A stretch of DNA of 64,000 bases. It comes from Cyclobacterium lianum (lineage in GTDB: Bacteria > Bacteroidota > Bacteroidia > Cytophagales > Cyclobacteriaceae). Positions 25,529 to 33,315 of the stretch are shown in pieces; the first letter of the stretch is position 1, and each line of letters starts with the position of its first letter. The notes below the pieces were generated by a model. It was not told the DNA's origin and searched no databases. It saw nothing but the letters and a program-made list of their open reading frames with translations. The translations under genes were made by a program, and so were the position numbers. The stretch spans positions 248,001-312,000 of the forward strand of contig NZ_FRCY01000001.1 in assembly GCF_900143075.1 (NCBI RefSeq), written 5' to 3'.

Positions 25529-25897
25529 TCAGAATGGCAGGATATCCCCTTCACTGTCGTCGGAAAATGTGCTGACATCCGGCTGGTCATTTTTTTGGGT
25601 TCCGGTGCGCTGTCCTCCACCGCTTCCGCTGTTGTCCTGGCTATTTACCCGCCAGACTTTGACATCGGTATACCAACGGCCATTGAATTCCCGGCTCTCG
25701 ACCTCAATATTTGCCGTGATTTCAATGCCCTCCTGTATGTTAAACTGATCAATTTTTTCACCCCAAACGGTAAGGCATACTTTTTTTGGATACTGGCCGG
25801 GCGTTTCCATGATATAATCCCTTTTTCGCCAGGCTCCATTCCTGCCATTTCCTGATTGCTCTTCTAGTGCCTGAATTATTTTTCCTGAAATTTCCAT
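25529..25897 (-). CDS. DUF3127 protein with SSB-like acidic tip
   Basis: The 122-residue protein has an N-terminal OB-fold-like domain (MEISGKIIQALEE, RDYIMETPGQYPKKVCLTVWG, FNGRWYTDVKVWRV) matching the Bacteroidota DUF3127 family. A Gly/Gln/Ser-rich flexible linker follows, and it ends DDSEGDILPF. This layout (OB fold, disordered linker, acidic hydrophobic tip) copies single-stranded DNA-binding protein, whose tip DDDIPF recruits repair enzymes. Nucleic-acid binding is inferred, not shown. The gene stands alone. Confidence 0.85.
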   Translation of the reverse strand: MEISGKIIQALEEQSGNGRNGAWRKRDYIMETPGQYPKKVCLTVWGEKIDQFNIQEGIEITANIEVESREFNGRWYTDVKVWRVNSQDNSGSGGGQRTGTQKNDQPDVSTFSDDSEGDILPF

Positions 25898-26013
25898 GTT
25901 TGCTGGTTATTGATTGAAAAAACGAAGGTACTCAAAACCGCTTGGATTTTAAAGTCTCATTCTCCCGGAGAAGGGTAAACGTCAGCTCTTTCAGGATGTG
26001 AAGAGAAAAGTGT

Positions 26014-27714
26014 TTAGCCCAGGTTTTTCACCGCATGGTCCACGGCACGGGCCGCAAAGGCCATGTATGTCAAGGAAGGATTTTGCGTACTCGTCGAGGT
26101 CATGCAGGCTCCATCAGTGACATAGACGTTCGGACAGGCATGAACCTGGTTCCATTTATTCAGTATGGAGGTTTTGGGATCATTGCCCATTCTTGCCCCT
26201 CCCATTTCGTGGATGTCCAGCCCGGGCGCCCGCTTGTCATCCCGGGTGCGGATATTGGTAAATCCAGCCGCCTCAAACATTTCCGTCATCTGCTCCAGAT
26301 AGTCTTTGATCATGGCCTCATCGTTGGCGTCATAGTCTATGGAGACTTTAAGTTGCGGGATACCCCAGGCATCTGTCAGGTTAGGATCCAGACTTACCTG
26401 ACTCTCCTCTTTAGGAATGGTTTCACCCATCATGTGGGAACCGACCCTCCAGGGTCCGTATTGCTCACGGGTCATGGCTTGTTCCAGTTCATCTCCTATG
26501 CCAGAGTAGTCATTGACCATGCTGCGGTTTGCACTGAAGCCTGCCGCATAGCCTCTCAGAAAGTCGGTTTCCTGTCGGTATACGTTTCTGAACCTGGGGA
26601 AATAACCGGAAGTAGGTCTGCGTCCCTCTGTGGTAAACTCTTTCAACCCATCGAACTCACCGGATATGCCTGCGCGATAATTGTGAAAAGCCACATATTT
26701 GCCGAGTACCCCACTGTCATTGCCGAGTCCGTTTGGAAAGCGGTTGGAAATGGAGTTAAGCAGGATGAGGTTTGTATTCAGTGCACTGGCATTGACAAAG
26801 ATCACATCTGCATAGTACTCTGTGGAGGCGTTGGTTTGGGCATCTATCACCCGCACCCCTGTGGCTTTTCCCTTGTCTTCGTCATATATAATGGAATGGA
26901 CTACGGCATGGTGCTGCATGCTCAGGTTGCCGGTTTTTGCAGCCCAGGGTAGCGTAGAAGAATTGCTGCTAAAATATCCTCCAAAAGGACATCCACGCTG
27001 ACATAGCGTGCGGTTCTGACACAAGGTCCTGCCTTGTTTGGCGTAAAATTCCTGGTTGCCGGTAATATGGGCACACCTGGCCACTATGATTTCTCTTTCA
27101 GGATAATTTTTTCGTAAAAAATCCTTGAAATACAATTCTCCTGCTGTCAGTTCGAAGGGCGGTAAAAACTCACCATCAGGCAAATTAGGCTTTCCATCCT
27201 TATTGCCCGAAACCCCTATAAATTTTTCTACATGGCTGTACCAGGGCGCCAGATCCTTATACCGTATAGGCCAGTCCACAGCAAATCCATCCCTGGCCGG
27301 GCCTTCAAAGTCAAAATCGCTCCAGCGCTGAACCTGCCGGGCCCAGAGCAGAGATTTACCCCCGGTCTGGTAGCCACGGATCCAGTCAAATGGCTTTTCC
27401 TGCACGTAGGGATGTTCGGTATCCTTGACAAAAAAATGCTGTGCGTCTTCCCGAAACGCATAGCAGCGGCTGACGACTGGATTTTCCTTCCTGATCGCTT
27501 CCGGGATATTTCCCCTGTGCTCAAATTCCCAGGGCATCATATTGGTAGTGGGATAGTCCTGAACGTGTTTCACCTCCCGTCCTCTTTCCAACACCAGCGT
27601 TTTAAGCCCCTTCTCGCAAAGTTCCTTTGCCGCCCATCCCCCGCTCATTCCTGAGCCAATCACGATGGCATCATAGGTGTTTTCTTTCTTGCTTTTGATA
27701 TTTAAATTCGCCAT
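26014..27714 (-). CDS. GMC family oxidoreductase (gluconate dehydrogenase large-subunit-like)
   Basis: A 566-residue flavoprotein with ADP-binding motif VIGSGMSGGWAAKELC near residue 18. Typical segments include GGKSLLWARQVQRWSDFDF, CQNRTLCQRGCPFGGYFSS (Cys-rich), and the C-terminal HEMGGARMG then NPSLTYMAFAARAVDHA. It lies 14 bases after a gluconate 2-dehydrogenase subunit-3-like gene, so the pair forms a periplasm-facing sugar or sugar-acid dehydrogenase. The Tat signal on the partner could carry the flavoprotein out, as it has none itself. Substrate is unknown. Confidence 0.93.
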   Translation of the reverse strand: MANLNIKSKKENTYDAIVIGSGMSGGWAAKELCEKGLKTLVLERGREVKHVQDYPTTNMMPWEFEHRGNIPEAIRKENPVVSRCYAFREDAQHFFVKDTEHPYVQEKPFDWIRGYQTGGKSLLWARQVQRWSDFDFEGPARDGFAVDWPIRYKDLAPWYSHVEKFIGVSGNKDGKPNLPDGEFLPPFELTAGELYFKDFLRKNYPEREIIVARCAHITGNQEFYAKQGRTLCQNRTLCQRGCPFGGYFSSNSSTLPWAAKTGNLSMQHHAVVHSIIYDEDKGKATGVRVIDAQTNASTEYYADVIFVNASALNTNLILLNSISNRFPNGLGNDSGVLGKYVAFHNYRAGISGEFDGLKEFTTEGRRPTSGYFPRFRNVYRQETDFLRGYAAGFSANRSMVNDYSGIGDELEQAMTREQYGPWRVGSHMMGETIPKEESQVSLDPNLTDAWGIPQLKVSIDYDANDEAMIKDYLEQMTEMFEAAGFTNIRTRDDKRAPGLDIHEMGGARMGNDPKTSILNKWNQVHACPNVYVTDGACMTSTSTQNPSLTYMAFAARAVDHAVKNLG

Positions 27715-27728
27715 TGCGCTAGATTCAT

Positions 27729-28271
27729 TTATGCTTTTTCAATTTTTTTACTTCCAAAAAATCGGGCAGGGACCAATTCATAAGGTTTAACCTCGGTCAT
27801 GAAGTATTCTGAATTCAGGTAACCCTGCAGGGAAAATTGTTTGGTAAAGGCCAGAAAACGGGCCATGATTCCAGCCTCACTCTCCGGAGTTGCTTCCATC
27901 GTCATGGTCTGACGAATGGCATCTGCAGCGCTATCCTGTTCCATTTTTGAGAAGGCTTCTCCAAAGTTTTCCTGTACAAAGGTCTCCCACCCCCTGAGTC
28001 CTTTTACAAAGATTTCCTGTTGCTCCTCTCTGAGGCAGTCATTGCACATGACAAGTACGAAATCCTGGAGCTGAATTTCTTCCGCCTTTATCAGGGTTGT
28101 TCCGGGAAAGATCGTATTGGTGATTTTTGTCAGTGTTGCTTTTTGGGAAGCAGTTATTTTAAGGTTTTGATAGGCTTGCAGGAGCGATTCTTCGCTGAAG
28201 TTACAGGATGGAATCGCAATGACCCCTCCTGTAAGAATCGCCAGTTGCCTCATGGCTGTTCTTCTATCCAT
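27729..28271 (-). CDS. Gluconate 2-dehydrogenase subunit 3 family protein
   Basis: The 180-residue protein starts MDRRTAMRQLAILTGGVIAI, a twin-arginine-like signal followed by a lipobox-like PSC. The body is the alpha-helical subunit-3 domain (TLTKITNTIFPGTTLIKAEE, FTKQFSLQGYLNSEYFMTEV). Such subunits partner GMC flavoproteins and are needed for export or assembly. It is the first gene of the two-gene operon with 26014-27714. Confidence 0.88.
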   Translation of the reverse strand: MDRRTAMRQLAILTGGVIAIPSCNFSEESLLQAYQNLKITASQKATLTKITNTIFPGTTLIKAEEIQLQDFVLVMCNDCLREEQQEIFVKGLRGWETFVQENFGEAFSKMEQDSAADAIRQTMTMEATPESEAGIMARFLAFTKQFSLQGYLNSEYFMTEVKPYELVPARFFGSKKIEKA

Positions 28272-28373
28272 AATTTCCGGCAGATTTATTGAAAATGCCC
28301 GGGCAAGATATTGATTTTTTGATTAAGCGCCACAGGTTTTTTTTATTGGTGGTGGATTAAAGGGAAAATGGGG

Positions 28374-28381
28374 TAATTTTG
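28374..28381 (+). promoter_or_regulatory. -7 element upstream of TonB receptor
   Basis: TAATTTTG fits the Bacteroidota -7 consensus. Its position argues that translation starts at ATG 28415, not at the TTG inside this element. Confidence 0.5.
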
Positions 28382-28414
28382 AAATTCAGTTTAAAAAAAT
28401 CAAAAATAATTCTA

Positions 28415-30661
28415 ATGCTTCGATTTCTACTCCTTATATGGCTACTACCTGTTTCTGTTTTTGCCCAGACCACTTTACGAGTGGTGGACGAGCAGTCAGG
28501 GGAACCTGTGCCTTATGCTTCACTGAAAGGCAATAACCAGCAAGCCTATGTGGCCGATGAGAATGGTGTTATAACGCTGACCATTGCGGTGCAGACAGAA
28601 ATGCAACTGAGCCACGTGGCTTTTCAGAGCAGGCAGGTGACCGTTCCGGATTCAGGTGAGTTGACAATATCCATGCAGCGGGCGGAAACATCCCTGACGG
28701 AGGTGGTGGTGAGTTCATTTGATTCAGAAAGGCCACTTTTGGAGCAGGCAGCCGGCATCGCCAGGGTTGCAGAATCCGAATTGTACCGGTTTAATGAAAC
28801 CTCGTTGGTTCATGCTTTCAATACCAAACCAGGAATACGCGTAGAAGAGCGGGCACCTGCCAGTTACAGGATATCGATCAGGGGCAGTTCATTGCGTGCT
28901 CCCTTTGGCGTAAGAAATGTAAAAGTGTACTGGAATGGGATACCGTTTACTGCTGCGGACGGTACCACCCCACTCAACATGCTGGACCTTTCCAATATCC
29001 AGAATACAGAGATCATCAAGGGACCGGCAGGCAGCATATATGGTGCTGGCAATGGGGGAGTGATCAGCTTTAAATCTGACCTGCGGGTAACAGAAAACCG
29101 GATTGGCACCGATTTTTCTCTGGGGGATTTCGGACTGATGCGTTATCGGATCGGTGTGGACCAGCAGATGGAGGAAGGCGGAATTAAAGTATCTTATGCC
29201 AAACAGCGTTCTGACGGATACCGGGAGCATACAGCGATGGATCGGGAGGTGCTGCAGGTGACGGGATACTTCAAGCCTTCCGACAAGCAAAGGCTCACCA
29301 CCCAATTGCTGTATTCAGATCTTTTTTACGAATTGCCCGGAGCGTTGACGGCAGCTCAACGGGAGGAGGATCCCCGGCAGGCCAGACCCGGATCAGCGGC
29401 GCAGAATGCTTCTATAGACCAGCAGTCTATGTACGGTGTCCTATCTCACGATTACCAAATCAACCCTAACTTCAGCAACAAGACATCAATCTATATCAAT
29501 ACAGTGGATTTTGAAAATCCATTTAACCTGGATTATAAGAAAGAGACACAGTATAGCTATGGCGGAAGGTCGAGCTTTACCTATGATGGTGCCTGGGGAC
29601 CCATTCCTGTAAGATTGATTGGTGGGGGAGAATACCAATTTTCGAAAACTGCGGCGCAGAATTTTGGCAACCGGGGAGGAATGGCCGATACAGTCCGGTT
29701 TAGTGATGAGTTGCTGACCACCACCGCATTCCTGTTTCAGCAGATAGAAGCAGAGCTTTCAGACCGGTTTTTGATGACATTGGGCCTGAGCGAAAATTTT
29801 TCCAGCTTTGATATTGCCAGAAACATTGATGCAATCAACGGGATGCCCTCTACTGCAAAAAGAACCTTTGATCCGGTAATCATTCCCAGGATTGCCTTGT
29901 CCGCAAAATTAAACCCCACAGCGGCACTGCATGCCAGTATCAGCTCGGGATTTTCACCCCCTACCATCGATGAGGTCAGGACCAACGAAGGTACCATCAA
30001 CCTCGATCTGGAAGCCGAAAAAGGCATCAACTATGAATTGGGCTACCGCGGCAGCTTCAACCAGGGCCGGGTCAACGTGGATGGTTCCGTATTTTATTTC
30101 CAACTGGATGAAACCATCACCACCTATACCAATGAACAGGGGGTAGTCTTGTTTCGGAATGCAGGTGCTACCGACCAGAAAGGTATAGAATTTTTGGTAG
30201 ACTATGCCCTGATCAGGAATCAATTGGCTTTTGTACAAGAACTGAAACTTACCCATACATTTGCAGGTCATTATTTTACCTTTGCCGATTTCATGCAGGG
30301 CGAAAACGATTATTCCGGGAATGATCTTACCGGAGTGGCTCCACACACAGTGGTTAATCAGTTGGATATACGGACCAGACCGGGATTTTATGTCAATTTT
30401 ACACATCAGTTTGTGGATGATATCCCGCTTAACGATGCCAATACCGTGTACCAAGAGGCCTATCACCTGGTGAATGCCAGAACAGGCTGGAGAGGTACGG
30501 CCGGCAACAAATTGGACCTGGAGGTTTTTGCAGGGGTAGAAAATATGTTGAATGCCAGTTACAGCCTTGGAAATGACCTGAATCCGTTTGGAGGCAGGTA
30601 TTTTCAGCCAGCTGCGACAAGAAACTTTTATGGAGGAATAAAGGTTGGGTTAAAATATTAG
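28415..30661 (+). CDS. TonB-dependent outer-membrane receptor
   Basis: A 748-residue receptor. Signal peptide MLRFLLLIWLLPVSVFA; a carboxypeptidase-regulatory-like domain (about 20-95, LRVVDEQSGEPVPYASLKG); a plug (about 110-215, RISIRGSSLRAPFGVRNVKV, EIIKGPAGSIYGAGNGGVIS); and a 22-strand barrel ending YGGIKVGLKY. It imports an unknown ligand with TonB energy. FecA/iron- or cofactor-type receptors share this plan and there is no SusD-like partner. It is followed after 14 bases by a nitroreductase gene. Confidence 0.92.
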   Translation: MLRFLLLIWLLPVSVFAQTTLRVVDEQSGEPVPYASLKGNNQQAYVADENGVITLTIAVQTEMQLSHVAFQSRQVTVPDSGELTISMQRAETSLTEVVVSSFDSERPLLEQAAGIARVAESELYRFNETSLVHAFNTKPGIRVEERAPASYRISIRGSSLRAPFGVRNVKVYWNGIPFTAADGTTPLNMLDLSNIQNTEIIKGPAGSIYGAGNGGVISFKSDLRVTENRIGTDFSLGDFGLMRYRIGVDQQMEEGGIKVSYAKQRSDGYREHTAMDREVLQVTGYFKPSDKQRLTTQLLYSDLFYELPGALTAAQREEDPRQARPGSAAQNASIDQQSMYGVLSHDYQINPNFSNKTSIYINTVDFENPFNLDYKKETQYSYGGRSSFTYDGAWGPIPVRLIGGGEYQFSKTAAQNFGNRGGMADTVRFSDELLTTTAFLFQQIEAELSDRFLMTLGLSENFSSFDIARNIDAINGMPSTAKRTFDPVIIPRIALSAKLNPTAALHASISSGFSPPTIDEVRTNEGTINLDLEAEKGINYELGYRGSFNQGRVNVDGSVFYFQLDETITTYTNEQGVVLFRNAGATDQKGIEFLVDYALIRNQLAFVQELKLTHTFAGHYFTFADFMQGENDYSGNDLTGVAPHTVVNQLDIRTRPGFYVNFTHQFVDDIPLNDANTVYQEAYHLVNARTGWRGTAGNKLDLEVFAGVENMLNASYSLGNDLNPFGGRYFQPAATRNFYGGIKVGLKY

Positions 30662-30675
30662 CATAAAATACCATC

Positions 30676-31284
30676 ATGAATAACAGACCCGTATTTAATA
30701 TAGAGGAAGTCAACAAAATCATCCGAAACCGGAGATCGCAATTTGTAGCCCAGTTTAAGGAAAACGACCCGGTGGACGAGCACATCGTTTTGGAAATGTT
30801 GGAAAATGCCAATTGGGCGCCCACACACAAGCTGACAGAACCCTGGCGATTTGTAGTTTTTGCGGGCGAAGGCCTGCAAAAGCTTGCTGATTTTCAATCA
30901 AACCTTTACAGAGAGAGGAGTGAAAAGACAGGCAATTTTATTGAAGCTACCTACAACAAGCTGAAAGAAAACCCTTTAAAGGCATCTCATGTCATTGCAA
31001 TCGGAATGAAGAAGGACTTGAGGGCCAATCTTCCGGAAATGGAGGAAGTGGCTGCAGTGGCGATGGCGGTGCAAAACATGTACCTGACTGCCAGCGCCCA
31101 TGGTCTGGCAGCGTACTGGGGCACTGGCGGCCCCACTTTCTGGCCGGAGGCAAAGCCTTTCTTCGGACTGGACGAGGAGGACAAGCTAATGGGGTTTTTC
31201 TATGTAGCCAAGCCAGCATCAGACCGCTGGCCGGAGGGCCGCCGCAAGCCCATTTCTGATAAAGTAACCTGGGTAAAGGATTGA
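30676..31284 (+). CDS. Nitroreductase family protein
   Basis: The 202-residue FMN-dependent nitroreductase fold has RRSQFVAQF near the N-terminus, ANWAPTHKLTEPWRFVVF for FMN contact, and HGLAAYWGTGGP in the C-terminal half. Cytosolic NAD(P)H-dependent reductase of unknown substrate. Its stop overlaps the ATG of gldD (TGATG), so they are co-expressed. The TonB receptor upstream may share the transcript. Confidence 0.9.
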   Translation: MNNRPVFNIEEVNKIIRNRRSQFVAQFKENDPVDEHIVLEMLENANWAPTHKLTEPWRFVVFAGEGLQKLADFQSNLYRERSEKTGNFIEATYNKLKENPLKASHVIAIGMKKDLRANLPEMEEVAAVAMAVQNMYLTASAHGLAAYWGTGGPTFWPEAKPFFGLDEEDKLMGFFYVAKPASDRWPEGRRKPISDKVTWVKD

Positions 31285-31889
31285 TGCTGCCGGTTAAATT
31301 AAAAGCACCATCGCCCGCCCTGAGCGTTAGCTGGATTATTCTGACGATAGTTCTGCTTAGCGCCTGCGGGGAAGACTATATTCCCAAGCCCATGGGCTAC
31401 AACAGGATAGACCTGCCTGAGCGGGAGTTTGAATCTCTCGACATGGACCTACCCTATTCTTTTGAACATTCCAGCCACCTGCAGATTGAGCCGGATTCCT
31501 TTAATATGGATGAAAAGAACTGGATCAACCTGCACTATACCTCTCTGGGTGCCCGCGTACACCTTACCTACAAACCCATTGAAGGAAAAAAAGAAAATCT
31601 GAAGGCTTACCTGGACGATGCGTTAAACCTGACATTCAAACATCAGGTAAAAGCCTATGGTATAGACGAAGGTCTGGTCCGGACCCCCAGGGGCTATACG
31701 GGTCTGGTGGCGGAGTTGAGCGGTCAGGTACCCACTCAATTTCAGTTTTTTGTTACCGACTCCACGGAGCATTTTCTGCGTGGAGCCCTGTACTTCCAAA
31801 CGGCAGTAAAAAACGATTCCCTGGCACCGATCATCGAATATGTCAAGACAGACATGATGCACCTGATCAATAGTGTTGAATTCGATTGA
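31284..31889 (+). CDS. gldD: Gliding motility lipoprotein GldD
   Basis: The 201-residue lipoprotein (signal core WIILTIVLLSAC; lipobox LSAC) is followed by the GldD hallmark YIPKPMGYNRIDLP and the long strand pairs HLTYKPIEGKKENL and YTGLVAELSGQVPTQFQFFV. GldD is required for gliding and for the type IX secretion machinery in Flavobacterium. Its presence fits the T9SS C-terminal domains found at 45-51 kb. ATG 31284 is chosen over the TTG at 31281. Confidence 0.93.
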   Translation: MLPVKLKAPSPALSVSWIILTIVLLSACGEDYIPKPMGYNRIDLPEREFESLDMDLPYSFEHSSHLQIEPDSFNMDEKNWINLHYTSLGARVHLTYKPIEGKKENLKAYLDDALNLTFKHQVKAYGIDEGLVRTPRGYTGLVAELSGQVPTQFQFFVTDSTEHFLRGALYFQTAVKNDSLAPIIEYVKTDMMHLINSVEFD

Positions 31890-32018
31890 TATTGCCAGTT
31901 GAAATGCCTACCTTACAAAAGAATGTGTTTTAGTCCGACAAAGGGATTTTTCACGTGCTTCCCAATCCAGCCCTTTCTTCTGCTTACAATCACCAGTATT
32001 TAAATCCAATAACGTATT

Positions 32019-33086
32019 ATGGCTACGCCAAAATTTTCAAAATCCACAATTACCTTCCATCAGGACCTGAAACAGAGGGTTGGTGCTTACTTCAAGGAGA
32101 CAAACCTGCCGCGCTCGGGAAACCGGCCCTTGTATCTGAAAGCAGGGCGAATGGTTTTATCGTTTATTTCGGTGTACACCCACCTTATTTTTTTTACTCC
32201 CCATTGGCTCATTGCCCTGGCAGAATGCCTGGTGCTCGGCGCGTTGACAGCGTTTATAGGATTCAATGTGATGCACGATGGGGCACATGGAAGCTTCAGC
32301 GACAAGCCCTGGATCAATAAGATGGCGGGCCTGTCCATCAACTTTTTGGGTGCAAATGTATTTATGTGGAAAACCAAACATAATGTGGTACACCACTCCT
32401 ATACCAATGTGGACGGAGTAGACGATGACCTGAATGCCAGACCATTTTTAAGGCTTTCTCCAAGCCAGCGAAAATTCAGGATCCATCGCTTCCAGCATTA
32501 CTATTTTATTTTCACCTATTCACTCTTGTACCTGTACTGGGTGTTTTTCACAGACTATAAAAAATACGTGACCAAAAGGGTAGGCATGGTGCCAATCCAA
32601 AAAATGAAACTTTCCGATCATATCAGCTTCTGGAGTTTCAAAGCGATCCACCTGGTGTTGTTTGTCGCCATCCCCGTTTTCATGCTTGGATGGAGCCAAT
32701 GGCTACCTGGCTTTCTGGTATACAGCTTGTTTGCGGGCCTGCTTCTGACTACGGTGTTCCAACTGGCCCACAGTCTGGAAGAGACTGCTTTTCCGGTCCC
32801 TGCTCCTGCCACAAACAGCCTGGAAGATGAGTGGATGATTCACCAAATTCGCACCACAGCGAATTTTGCCACCGGATACAAACTGCTGACCTGGTTTTTA
32901 GGCGGCTTAAATTATCAGGTAGAGCATCACCTGTTTCCAAAGATCTCTCACATCCACTATCCGGCTATCAGCAGGATCATCAGGCAGGCCTGTAAAGAGT
33001 ACGACATTACATATCTGGAACATAAAAGGCTTCGTATGGCCTTTCTGTCCCATTTTCGTCACCTGAGAATTCTGGGTACCGCCTAA
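32019..33086 (+). CDS. Membrane fatty-acid desaturase (acyl-CoA/acyl-lipid desaturase family)
   Basis: A 355-residue membrane di-iron desaturase. Histidine boxes are HDGAHGS (86-92), HNVVHHS (121-127) and QVEHHLFP (H303, H304). Four transmembrane helices lie between the boxes. The third box with Gln before VEHH resembles front-end (linoleoyl-CoA-type) desaturases, though no cytochrome b5 domain is fused. It introduces a double bond into membrane fatty acids. It is monocistronic, followed by the TPP riboswitch region. Confidence 0.92.
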   Translation: MATPKFSKSTITFHQDLKQRVGAYFKETNLPRSGNRPLYLKAGRMVLSFISVYTHLIFFTPHWLIALAECLVLGALTAFIGFNVMHDGAHGSFSDKPWINKMAGLSINFLGANVFMWKTKHNVVHHSYTNVDGVDDDLNARPFLRLSPSQRKFRIHRFQHYYFIFTYSLLYLYWVFFTDYKKYVTKRVGMVPIQKMKLSDHISFWSFKAIHLVLFVAIPVFMLGWSQWLPGFLVYSLFAGLLLTTVFQLAHSLEETAFPVPAPATNSLEDEWMIHQIRTTANFATGYKLLTWFLGGLNYQVEHHLFPKISHIHYPAISRIIRQACKEYDITYLEHKRLRMAFLSHFRHLRILGTA

Positions 33087-33101
33087 CTTCTCCGGAAAGG
33101 C

Positions 33102-33132
33102 TTGCCAAATCCATTTCTACCGCTTACATTTG
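33102..33132 (+). promoter_or_regulatory. Promoter of the TPP-controlled transcript
   Basis: TTG at 33102-33104 and TACATTTG at 33125-33132, 20 bases apart, match the Bacteroidota promoter pattern. The transcript should begin near 33139, just at the riboswitch. Confidence 0.62.
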
Positions 33133-33138
33133 TCAGCA

Positions 33139-33221
33139 GATCATTAGGGGTGCCCCAAAGCAACGGGCTGAGATCATACCCATATTACCTGATCCGGGTA
33201 GTGCCGGCGAAGGGAAATGAG
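33139..33221 (+). ncRNA. TPP (THI-box) riboswitch
   Basis: Canonical THI element: GGGGTGCC, GGGCTGAGAT, ATACCC, ACCTGATCCGGGTA and GCCGGCGAAGGGAA occur in order with normal spacing. It binds thiamine pyrophosphate and turns off the downstream gene, a TonB receptor starting 95 bases later. A weak AAAGGAAA/TTTCCTTT stem-loop (33263-33288) between aptamer and gene may be part of the expression platform. Confidence 0.95.
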
Positions 33222-33315
33222 AAATAGCTAATCGTACGCAATGCTATTGGGTAAACAATCGAAAAAGGAAAGCCCCTTTTTTCCTTTTATGTTTAACCGA
33301 AATTCGTAAAATATC

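Noticed and set aside
26035-26952. 305-residue plus-strand ORF
   Set aside because: Antisense to the GMC oxidoreductase, which has clear motifs across the same bases.
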